A DNA stretch of 64,000 nucleotides from Roseihalotalea indica (GTDB taxonomy: Bacteria; Bacteroidota; Bacteroidia; Cytophagales; Cyclobacteriaceae). Positions 35,502 through 44,361 of the stretch are shown here, piece by piece; position 1 is the stretch's first letter; every line of letters begins with the position of its first letter. The stretch lies in assembly GCF_022458895.1 (NCBI RefSeq), contig NZ_JAINFL010000002.1, positions 186,001-250,000 of the forward strand, read 5' to 3'. The notes under the pieces are model-generated. The model worked only from the letters and a program-made list of their open reading frames with translations. It ran no database searches and had not been told where the DNA came from. Made by a program: the position numbers and the translations under genes.

Positions 35502-38132
35502 ATGCCTGCTCAAGATCATAAACCCACTGCACCTCCGGCCTGGATAGATAGCTTACTGGAATGGTTCTGCGCACCCGAACTCTTGGAAGAAGTACTGGGT
35601 GATTTGCACGAACGCTACTATCTCAGAGTGAAGAAAGAAGGGGAGCAGGAAGCCCGTAAAAGTTACTGGCGGGAGGTTTTAGCGTACATGCGCTATTCTA
35701 TCTTCAAAGGCGAATCATCTCAGCACAACCATCCAATTTTTACCAGTATGTTACAAAATCACTTCAATATTGCCAGACGCAATGTCTACCGGAATAAGGC
35801 TTATTCATTGATTAATGTCCTGGGCCTGGCGCTGGGAATTACCTGTGCTATCCTGATATTTACGCTGGTTAAGTATCATTTGAGTTTTGATACTTTCCAT
35901 GCAAAAAAAGATCAGATTTATCGGGTTACTACTGAATTTCACCAGGAAGAAATAAGTAGAGAAGCTAATGTTCCACAACCCATGGGGAAAGCCCTTCGCG
36001 AAGACTATACTTTTGCTGAAAAAATAGCCATGGTATATAGTGATTCGGATTGGCTGGTCTCTGTCCCCTCCGCTGAAGGTGATAAGAAATTTAAGGAAAC
36101 TATCGCTTTTGCTGAGCCAGAATTTTTTGACATCCTGGATTTCCCCTTAATACGAGGTGATAAGAGTACCATCTTAACCGAACCCAATACGGCGATTATT
36201 ACCGAGCGGACTGCAGAGAAACTTTTCGGAGATCAAAACCCGATAGATCAAATAATCCGCATACAAAATAAGTTGGATTTCAGAATTACCGGAGTTCTGC
36301 AGGATTTGCCAGTCAACACTGATCGTCGGGACGAAATTTATTTATCGTATAGCAATCTGAAAGATTACAATGCGTGGTTGGCCGGTGACAGTTGGACAGG
36401 GGTATCAGGAGGGATGCATTGTTTTGTTCTGCTAAAACCGGATGTGCTGCCTTCCGATGTGAATAAAGCTTTTCCCGAACTGTCTAAAAAATATTACAAT
36501 GAACGAAACGCCGAGATATTTCAATTTAAACTTCAGCATATTTCGGATATCCACTTCAATCCTGAGCTAGGAGGCTATCTTGCCAAGAAGAACCTGTGGG
36601 CGCTGTCTCTGATTGGCCTGTTTCTGATCATTACGGCCTGCGTGAATTTCATCAACCTGGCTACTGCCCAGGCACTTCGTCGGGCTAAAGAAATTGGGGT
36701 CAGGAAGGTGCTGGGAAGTAACCGGAAGCAGCTCTTCTGGCAGTTTATAGCCGAAACATCGCTAATCACAATATTGGGAATGGCATTGGCGTGTGTGCTG
36801 GCTCAGTTGGCCCTACCCTATTTAAATCAACTTTTAGACATTCAGCTTCAGATCAATATCTTCCAGGATGTTTACCTGCTGACCTTTCTGCCCATTTTGC
36901 TGCTGATCGTGATCTTACTTTCCGGCTCCTATCCCGGTTTGATTATGGCGGGTTTCCAGCCGGTGCTAGCCTTGAAGGGTAAACTATCCCAAAAACATGT
37001 AGGCGGTTTCTCATTGAGAAGAGGATTGGTAGTCACTCAGTTTGTAATCTCTCAATTGCTCATCATCGGTACCATTGTAATTGCGAGCCAGATGCGTTAC
37101 TCCCGGCAAGCGGATATGGGTTTCACGAAAGATGCTGTGGTGATGCTTCCCGTACCTGAAAGGGAGAAACCAACGTTAAGTGCACTTAACTCCGAGATTT
37201 CCCGGATTGCCAGCGTAGAAAAAATAACTTTTTGCAGTCGCGCCCCAGCATCCCAGGGTTGGGCCAGTGTGACCGTACGTTTCGGTTCACGCACGGAAGA
37301 CGAAAACTTCGATATTACCGTGAAAGCCGGTGACGATCAGTACGTTCCCACCTTTGACTTACAACTCATTGCCGGACGTAATCTATACCCTTCCGATACG
37401 GTCCGGGAATTTCTGATCAATGAGACGGCGGTGAAAAAGTTTGGTGAGAACTCTCCTCAGAGTGTGATCGGCGAAAAAATGCGGATTGGTCTCAGCAACA
37501 GCGAAGGCATTATTGTAGGTGTAGTAAAAGATTTTCATAATGCTTCTTTCCACGAGACCATTGCCCCGCTTTGTATTACCACCTCAAACGATTGGTATTC
37601 CAGTTGTGCGGTAAAAGTCAATCCGGCCAATCTACAATCTACCCTCATGGCTCTGGAAACGACCTGGAAGGAAGTCTTTCCGAACCATGTTTTTGAGTAC
37701 AGTTTCCTGGATGAGCAGATTGCCCGGTTTTATGAAACGGACACTATGATCTTCCAGCTGATTCAGGCGTTTGCCAGTATAGCTATTATCATCGGTTGTC
37801 TGGGCCTGTACGGATTAATATCTTTTATGGCGGCTCAGAAAACCAAAGAGGTAGGGGTGCGGAAAGTATTGGGTGCCAGTTTGCCAAGTATTCTATGGCT
37901 GTTTGGTCAAGAATTTACCCGTCTGGTGGTTCTGGCTTTTGTCATAGCGGCTCCGTTAGCCTGGTGGGTCATGCAAAGCTGGCTGGAAAACTTCACATAT
38001 CGGATCGAGATCGGGGCGGGCATTTTTGTCTTAGCCATAGCCGCTACTTTCCTGGTAGCGATGATCACCGTAAGCTGGCAATCGATCAAAGCGGCTTTAG
38101 CCAACCCGGTAGACTCGCTGCGAAACGAATAA
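35502..38132 (+). CDS. FtsX/MacB-like permease with prefix domain
   Basis: 876 residues. Prefix: PPAWIDSLLEWFCAPELLEE with Cys23, VLGDLHERYYLRVKKEGEQE, then YWREVLAYMRYS. Core MLQNHFNIARRNVYRNKAYS, NFINLATAQALRRAKEIGVR, SGSYPGLIMAGF, fifth helix TQFVISQLLIIGTIVI, GLYGLISFMAAQKTKEVGVR and ANPVDSLRNE. The prefix is the VLGDLHERY type shared with the next gene, whereas the core is closest to the prefix-less 21077 permease (GLYGLIS, VISQLLIIGTI). This suggests prefix and core have been reassorted. Confidence 0.92.
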   Translation: MPAQDHKPTAPPAWIDSLLEWFCAPELLEEVLGDLHERYYLRVKKEGEQEARKSYWREVLAYMRYSIFKGESSQHNHPIFTSMLQNHFNIARRNVYRNKAYSLINVLGLALGITCAILIFTLVKYHLSFDTFHAKKDQIYRVTTEFHQEEISREANVPQPMGKALREDYTFAEKIAMVYSDSDWLVSVPSAEGDKKFKETIAFAEPEFFDILDFPLIRGDKSTILTEPNTAIITERTAEKLFGDQNPIDQIIRIQNKLDFRITGVLQDLPVNTDRRDEIYLSYSNLKDYNAWLAGDSWTGVSGGMHCFVLLKPDVLPSDVNKAFPELSKKYYNERNAEIFQFKLQHISDIHFNPELGGYLAKKNLWALSLIGLFLIITACVNFINLATAQALRRAKEIGVRKVLGSNRKQLFWQFIAETSLITILGMALACVLAQLALPYLNQLLDIQLQINIFQDVYLLTFLPILLLIVILLSGSYPGLIMAGFQPVLALKGKLSQKHVGGFSLRRGLVVTQFVISQLLIIGTIVIASQMRYSRQADMGFTKDAVVMLPVPEREKPTLSALNSEISRIASVEKITFCSRAPASQGWASVTVRFGSRTEDENFDITVKAGDDQYVPTFDLQLIAGRNLYPSDTVREFLINETAVKKFGENSPQSVIGEKMRIGLSNSEGIIVGVVKDFHNASFHETIAPLCITTSNDWYSSCAVKVNPANLQSTLMALETTWKEVFPNHVFEYSFLDEQIARFYETDTMIFQLIQAFASIAIIIGCLGLYGLISFMAAQKTKEVGVRKVLGASLPSILWLFGQEFTRLVVLAFVIAAPLAWWVMQSWLENFTYRIEIGAGIFVLAIAATFLVAMITVSWQSIKAALANPVDSLRNE

Positions 38133-38138
38133 CTTAGA

Positions 38139-38188
38139 CAATGTGCAATGAACAGTGAGCAGTTAACTGCACATTACTAATTGAGTTA
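38139..38188. repeat. Intergenic inverted repeat (family A)
   Basis: AATGTGCA (38140-38147) pairs with TGCACATT (38168-38175). The right end CTAATTGAGTTAAAT runs into the next ATG, as in the copy before the 18182 permease (CTAATTGAATTAAAT). Confidence 0.75.
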
Positions 38189-38191
38189 AAT

Positions 38192-40789
38192 ATGTCCAAG
38201 AAATACCTTCCCCCTCGTTGGCCGGACAAACTGTTGGAGAGGCTCTGTGCACCCGAATTTTTGGAAGAAGTGCTGGGCGATCTGCATGAGCGCTATTCTC
38301 TGAAAGTACAAAGAGTAGGCGAAACCAAAGCTCGCAAACAATACTGGCGGGAAGTGCTGGCGTATCTGCGGCCTTCTGTCTTTAAACGACAATCATCTTA
38401 CCGTAATAAACCTATCCGTACGACTATGCTGAAAAATTATATCATAATTGCTTTCCGAAACTTAATCCGGCAAAAGGGCTATAGCTTACTGAACATAACC
38501 GGCCTCTCGCTGGGGCTGGCGTGCACCTTTCTGATTACCCTGTGGATTCAGGATGAAATGAATTACGATGGGTTTCACGAGAGTGGCGATCGCCTCTATC
38601 GAGTGATGCGCCATGTATACTCCGGCGAGCATATTAATACTGCTGAGGGGGTAACCTGGAATATTGCCTCCACTCTTCAGGAGGAATACCCGGAGGTGCA
38701 GAATGTAGCGGTGACCTACCCGACCAACCTGGTGATTAATAGCGGGGGAAACTCGCTACGAGAACAGGGACTGTACGCTACTCCCGCTTTCTTTACCATG
38801 TTTACCTGGCACCTGATTCAGGGCGAGCCGGAAGAAGTCTTGAGCGAGCCGACATCCGTAGCCATTTCAGTTTCGCTGGCAAAAAAGTATTTTGGTGATG
38901 ACTGGCGTACGCAGGCGATAGGTGGAACGATTCACGACGATGTAAATGGGCGGGGTGATTTCAGGGTAAGCGGAGTTTTTGAGGACGTTCCCCACCAGTC
39001 ATCCTTACAGTTCGATTTTGTGCTTCCTATGGAGGTGTACGTAAAGCGCAACGATTGGCTCTTTAACTGGAACAACAGTGGGGTTCGTATTTATACCCGC
39101 CTGCACGAAGGCGCTGATGGAGCGGCTCTGAGTGCGAAAATCTTCAATATGCAGAACCAGCATATTGAAGATTTCCGCAGCGACCTCTTTCTTCAGCCCT
39201 ATACCGATCAGCATCTGTACTCCAGCTTTCAGGATGGTGTGCTTACGGGAGGAAGAATTGAATACGTGCGAATGTTTGCCATCGTGGCTTTGGTGATCAT
39301 TGTGATTGCATGTATCAATTTTATGAACCTGGCTACGGCTCGCTCCATGCGCCGCTCCAAAGAAGTAGGCGTCCGTAAGGCTATCGGAGCTGGAAAAAGA
39401 ACACTGGTGAGCCAGTTTATGGGCGAGTCTTTCCTACTAGTATTTATGAGTTTTGTTCTGGCAATAGGGCTCGTCTTACTGGCGCTACCATTCTTCAATG
39501 CACTTACCGAAAAAGAGATCATTCTGGCTAACGTAAGCGCAAGCACGCTAATGCTTTTTGCTGGTATAGGTGTTCTGGTTGCCCTGTTGGCCGGTATTTA
39601 TCCAGCCTTCTACTTATCGTCTTTTGATGCGGTTCGCATTCTTCGGGGCACCTTTCGGCTGGGTAGCCAGGGCTCTCAGTTACGGCAGGGCTTGGTGGTA
39701 TTTCAGTTTGCTGTTTCTATACTGCTAATTGGCGGCACCATCATCATCTACCAGCAGATGGATTATATCCAATCCAAGAATCTGGGGCTGAGCCGGGAAA
39801 ATGTGGTTTATATGCCGTTGGAAGGACCTCTCCGAGAAAATTTCGCCACGATTAAAGAGGAGCTTCGTCGGCAACCGGGTATTGCTGCGGTTACATCATT
39901 GAGTGAGAACCCGCTGGATGTAGGCTCCAATACCCATTCGGTTTCCTGGCGGGGAAAAGACCCGGATAGCCAGGTTTCCATGACTATCTTAATGGCCGAC
40001 TTTGATTTTCTGGAGGTGATGAAAATGAATCTGGTGGAAGGAAGAGATTTTTCCCCTCAGTTCGGATCAGACACCTTTAATTGTATCATTAATCAAAAGG
40101 CGAAGGAAGCGATGAATTTTGACGAGCCAGTAGGAGAGGAATTAAGCTTCTGGGGCAGTACCGGCAATATTGTGGGCGTGGTTGAAGATTTCCATATGGC
40201 GTCCCTGTACACCGAGATCGAACCGATGATTATTCAACTTCGCCCAAGATCAACCGGGATAGTTTTCCTGCGAACCGAGCCGGGCCGTGCTCAGGAAGCC
40301 GTAGCCGGTCTTCAGGAAATTGCCCAGCAGTTTAATCCCGAATATCCGTTTGAGTATCACTTTCTTGATGAGAGCTTCCGGCAGACCTACCGTAGTGAGA
40401 TGGTGGTAGGGACGCTGGCTACTTACTTCACGGCTTTTGCTTTATTCATTGCCTGTCTGGGGCTGTTTGGCCTGGCGGCTTACGCAGCGGAGCGTCGTAC
40501 CAAGGAGATCGGCATTCGCAAAGTGTTAGGCGCTACGGTTACCAATATTGTGGGGTTGTTGAGTCAGGATTTTCTAAAGCTGGTCGTAATAGGGTCTCTG
40601 ATTTCGGTACCGATTGCCTGGTACGTGATGCATCAATGGTTGCAGAACTTTGCCTACAGCATAGAGATTAGCGGATGGGTCTTTGCCCTGGCTGGCTTGC
40701 TCGCACTTATAGTTGCGCTGCTGACGGTCAGCTTTCAGTCCATTAAAGCCGCCGTGGCCAACCCGGTAGACAGCCTGAGAAGCGAATAA
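38192..40789 (+). CDS. FtsX/MacB-like permease with prefix domain
   Basis: 865 residues. The short leader puts the prefix at the very start: PPRWPDKLLERLCAPEFLEE with Cys19, VLGDLHERYSLKV, YWREVLAYLRPS. Core MLKNYIIIAFRNLIRQKGYS, NFMNLATARSMRRSKEVGVR, AGIYPAFYLSSF, fifth helix FQFAVSILLIGGTIIIY, GLFGLAAYAAERRTKEIGIR and ANPVDSLRSE. Second and last permease of the P3 block. A 277-bp gap without palindromic sites or terminator-like structure follows. Confidence 0.92.
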   Translation: MSKKYLPPRWPDKLLERLCAPEFLEEVLGDLHERYSLKVQRVGETKARKQYWREVLAYLRPSVFKRQSSYRNKPIRTTMLKNYIIIAFRNLIRQKGYSLLNITGLSLGLACTFLITLWIQDEMNYDGFHESGDRLYRVMRHVYSGEHINTAEGVTWNIASTLQEEYPEVQNVAVTYPTNLVINSGGNSLREQGLYATPAFFTMFTWHLIQGEPEEVLSEPTSVAISVSLAKKYFGDDWRTQAIGGTIHDDVNGRGDFRVSGVFEDVPHQSSLQFDFVLPMEVYVKRNDWLFNWNNSGVRIYTRLHEGADGAALSAKIFNMQNQHIEDFRSDLFLQPYTDQHLYSSFQDGVLTGGRIEYVRMFAIVALVIIVIACINFMNLATARSMRRSKEVGVRKAIGAGKRTLVSQFMGESFLLVFMSFVLAIGLVLLALPFFNALTEKEIILANVSASTLMLFAGIGVLVALLAGIYPAFYLSSFDAVRILRGTFRLGSQGSQLRQGLVVFQFAVSILLIGGTIIIYQQMDYIQSKNLGLSRENVVYMPLEGPLRENFATIKEELRRQPGIAAVTSLSENPLDVGSNTHSVSWRGKDPDSQVSMTILMADFDFLEVMKMNLVEGRDFSPQFGSDTFNCIINQKAKEAMNFDEPVGEELSFWGSTGNIVGVVEDFHMASLYTEIEPMIIQLRPRSTGIVFLRTEPGRAQEAVAGLQEIAQQFNPEYPFEYHFLDESFRQTYRSEMVVGTLATYFTAFALFIACLGLFGLAAYAAERRTKEIGIRKVLGATVTNIVGLLSQDFLKLVVIGSLISVPIAWYVMHQWLQNFAYSIEISGWVFALAGLLALIVALLTVSFQSIKAAVANPVDSLRSE

Positions 40790-41066
40790 GGTTCTAATCA
40801 GTGAACCAAGATAATTTTTCTGCACCTTCTGCCGATAAATAACTAAGAAATAAAGATGAAAATGGTATATTGAGCAAAGCATGTGTGGGTGTTATCTTCA
40901 TGCATGTTGGCTCATCTCAAACTAGAAAATAGGGAAAAAGCAGATTGGTTAAGCGCTTGCTCTAATTGCCAATCGGATGCATAACTATTTGCAGTGTGTA
41001 TCAAAATGCTGCCCCCTGTAACTTTTGCTATTTTCTGAAGTGTCCCTCACTAAACCTAACTTGGCC

Positions 41067-43466
41067 ATGATCAAAAACTATCTCACTACTGCCCTGAGAA
41101 CCCTATTGAAATACAAGGGGTACTCTGCCCTTAATATTGTGGGACTTGCCATTGGCATTGCGTCTTTTTTGCTTATTTCCCTCTACGTGTACCATGAATT
41201 AAGCTACGACCGGTACCACGAAAATGCGGATAACATTTACCGGATTGTGGAAAACCTGCGAACGGAGAATGAGATACTTTTTCAGTCTACCAGCTCGCCG
41301 CCCATGGGGCCTACCTTTGCTCGAGAGTTTCCGGAAGTAAAAGGGTTTGTTCGGTTCAATGAATTCTGGCAGACCCTGGTGCAGAAAGATGACACGAAGT
41401 TTTACGAAGAGAAATGTTTCCTGGCCGACTCCAGCGTTTTCAATATTTTTTCTTTCCCTATGCTTGAGGGTGATCCTCAAACGGCCCTGACCGAGCCGCA
41501 TACGGTGGTGCTTACCGAAACTACGGCTCAAAAATATTTTGACGACCAAGATCCCATGGGTCAGTCGCTGTTAATAAGGGGGGAGAATTACACCGTAACC
41601 GGAGTTATGAAGGATGTGCCGGAAAACTCTCACTTCACGGTTAACATGTTGCTTTCGTTTATCACGTTTAGCAGTGAAAACCGGCGAGCCGAGGAAGAAG
41701 CCTGGTTCTGGAATGGCTTTCACACCTATTTACTACTGGAGCCGGGAGAAAATCAGGCGAAGAATCTCCAGGCAAAGATTCCGGATTTTATCAACAAATA
41801 CATGCCTAACGATGATAAATCGGGTATGTACTACGAGGACTTGCCTCTACAACCGCTCACCAGCATTTATCTGGAAGTGCCCCGCTCGTGGGAAAATGGA
41901 GAGCGAGGCAGCAAAAGCAATATTCTTATTCTGTCAATCATCGCCCTCTTCATTCTGGCTATTGCCTGTTTTAATTACGTGAATCTGGCTACAGCTCGCT
42001 CATCACGAAGAATGAAGGAAGTTGGGTTGCGCAAAGTACTCGGAGCTGAAAGAGCGGCGCTAATCAGGCAATTTTTGGGCGAGTCTATCCTGGTGAGCTT
42101 TGTCTCTATGCTGTTGGGGTTACTTATTGCAGTAGTGGCTTTGCCTTTATTTAATAATATGCTGGAAACGTCGCTGGGCTATGGGCTGCTAAGTAATGTC
42201 TACGTCTGGGCCGGGTTACTTGGGCTTACCTTGCTGCTGGGAGTGCTGGCGGGTGGCTATCCGGCTTTTCTGGTTTCTGGCTTCCATCCATTATCAATTT
42301 TTAAGAATGCTCCCCGTTCAATGTATGGCAATAACTGGCTGAGGAAAATGCTGGTTTCTGGTCAGTTCGTTATTTCCATTACCCTCATTGCAGGCACGCT
42401 GCTGGTGTTTGATCAGTTAGACCTGATACAACATATGAATCTGGGTTTCGATAAGGAAGAGACACTCACGCTCTGGTACAATGGTAACCAGGAGATACGT
42501 GAGCACCTGGATGCCATTAAAAATGAGATGAAAGAAGTTCCGGGGGTGCAGGCCGTAGCGGCTTCGTCTTCTGTACCCGGTGGCGGAACCAACAATCTGT
42601 TTTCGCTCATTGAGATAGCAGATGGCTCTATGTCACCCACCAATATTAACACCTACCGGGTTGACTATGATTTTATCCCCAATTACGGCATTAAGGTGTT
42701 GGCGGGACGAAACTTTTCCCGCGATTTTCCGGCGGACGATACCACGGCTTTTATCATCAATGAAGCCGCAGTGAAAAACCTGGGTTTTACTTCTCCGGAA
42801 GCGGCCGTGGGCCGAAAAGTAGATCAGCAGGGTAAGAAAGGAACCATTGTAGGGGTAGTGCAGGATTTCAACTATAAATCGCTGCACTACGCAGTAGAGC
42901 CGCTGATCATCCACATGAATAGTAACTGGTACAATGTGCTTTCTATCAAGATACAATCCGATGATATTCCGGAAGTGGTGAGTCAGTTGGATGACAAATG
43001 GATGACCCTGGCGTCGGGGTTGCCCTTCAATTATTCTTTCTTAGATCAGGACTACGACAAGCTTTACAATGCGGAAACTCAATTAAGCAAGGTAGTTACC
43101 ATCTTTAGTTCGCTGGCTATTTTTGTGGCTTGTCTGGGTTTGTTAGGTCTCACTTCCTTTTCGGTGCAAAGAAGGTTTAAAGAAATTGGTATCCGAAAGG
43201 TGCTGGGCGCTTCGGTTCGAAGTGTGGTCGTGTTAATCGCCAACGAATTTATCAAGCTGATCATCATCGCGCTGTTCATTGCCATTCCCATCACCTATTA
43301 CGTGATCAACCTGTGGCTGGAGAATTTCACCAATCGCATCTCCATCAACCCGCTGACTTTTGCGCTGGCGGGCCTGGGCACATTGGTTATTGCTTGGCTT
43401 ACTGTTAGTTATTTGTCTATCAAAGCCGCTCAGTCTAATCCGGTGGATTCTCTGAGAAATGAATAA
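41067..43466 (+). CDS. FtsX/MacB-like permease, no prefix domain
   Basis: 799 residues from ATG 41067 (MIKNYLTTALRTLLKYKGYS); the open frame reaches a TTG at 41025 without family similarity. Features: NYVNLATARSSRRMKEVGLR, AGGYPAFLVSGF, fifth helix GQFVISITLIAGTLLVF, GLLGLTSFSVQRRFKEIGIR and SNPVDSLRNE. This is the last gene of the array. The tandem-palindrome promoter is absent from its upstream region, so it either reads through from P3 or has another promoter. Confidence 0.92.
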   Translation: MIKNYLTTALRTLLKYKGYSALNIVGLAIGIASFLLISLYVYHELSYDRYHENADNIYRIVENLRTENEILFQSTSSPPMGPTFAREFPEVKGFVRFNEFWQTLVQKDDTKFYEEKCFLADSSVFNIFSFPMLEGDPQTALTEPHTVVLTETTAQKYFDDQDPMGQSLLIRGENYTVTGVMKDVPENSHFTVNMLLSFITFSSENRRAEEEAWFWNGFHTYLLLEPGENQAKNLQAKIPDFINKYMPNDDKSGMYYEDLPLQPLTSIYLEVPRSWENGERGSKSNILILSIIALFILAIACFNYVNLATARSSRRMKEVGLRKVLGAERAALIRQFLGESILVSFVSMLLGLLIAVVALPLFNNMLETSLGYGLLSNVYVWAGLLGLTLLLGVLAGGYPAFLVSGFHPLSIFKNAPRSMYGNNWLRKMLVSGQFVISITLIAGTLLVFDQLDLIQHMNLGFDKEETLTLWYNGNQEIREHLDAIKNEMKEVPGVQAVAASSSVPGGGTNNLFSLIEIADGSMSPTNINTYRVDYDFIPNYGIKVLAGRNFSRDFPADDTTAFIINEAAVKNLGFTSPEAAVGRKVDQQGKKGTIVGVVQDFNYKSLHYAVEPLIIHMNSNWYNVLSIKIQSDDIPEVVSQLDDKWMTLASGLPFNYSFLDQDYDKLYNAETQLSKVVTIFSSLAIFVACLGLLGLTSFSVQRRFKEIGIRKVLGASVRSVVVLIANEFIKLIIIALFIAIPITYYVINLWLENFTNRISINPLTFALAGLGTLVIAWLTVSYLSIKAAQSNPVDSLRNE

Positions 43467-44361
43467 ATAACAGGTTGAAACTCTACAGTTGTAGTTGGGC
43501 TCTTGCTTTTTAGTATTCAGGAAGTTTCGAGTTAAACTTGCTCAAAATACACACTGAGGTTATTGAAATATTCACTAGAAGGGCTTTTAGCTGATCATTA
43601 GTAATCTACCTCTTCAAAAGGGCAGGTATCGGCATACCTGCCTTATGGTAACAAAGTACCATCCATACAGTAGGTAAAATACCTGTCTTTGGGTATTTCT
43701 TTATGACTTGTTTATAGTAACCTTTGTATTGTCCGGCCATGAAAAGTCAATATCCGATGATCAGGAAATCAGTGATCTTTCATAATTAATCTATCCCATT
43801 CTATTTAATGAGAATTGACAGCTTGGAGGGGCGCTTCTCATCGCCAGCCTTTTCGGTTAGAAAAAACTTAAATCCGAATGGGTACAATCTCTTAAATCAG
43901 TTAACCCAAAATAATTATGATAAGGATAAAGGATACCTAAAACCAAAATGCAAGTCCTGATGAGATATCTTTGGAATACCTGCCGATTTTCCGGAGAATG
44001 AAGATAACGTTATTAGTGCTGGTAGTGCCCAGGCAAGTTCAGTAACCTGAAGCCTTGAGTCCTCAGAAACTATACTCAACATTATTTTATTTACTGGGAT
44101 AACCAATGCAAATGATCAGGGTTGCATCATCCCGTTTACATATTCTCCTCAATAATTTCTTGAGGAGTTAAAGGCCCCCTTCCGGCTTTTCACTCCCCCT
44201 TCTTTCTTCCCAGGCATTAGCCCGGTTATCTCAGAACCGCAAATCATATCTCGGCACAGGAAGTTAAAAGCGGCGCTATTTGCAACTCATTCTATCATAG
44301 TCTACAATTTTCCTTAATAACTACTAAGCTACCTTCTCTCAATCAAGCAAAATAATTAGTT
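43467..44361. other. Long intergenic region with perfect hairpins
   Basis: No supportable gene in 895 bp. A perfect 9-bp palindrome GGCAGGTAT-CGGC-ATACCTGCC lies at 43621-43642. AAATACC/GGTATTT near 43677-43700 and CTCCTCAA/TTGAGGAG at 44145-44167 also fold. None is followed by a long T tract. Reading frames in the region are short and featureless. A small RNA cannot be excluded. Confidence 0.5.

Noticed and set aside
40790..41066. A sixth tandem-palindrome promoter before the last array permease
   Set aside because: No TGnnCr-N4-CGnACA site and no TGGCA-N6-TTG was found in this gap.
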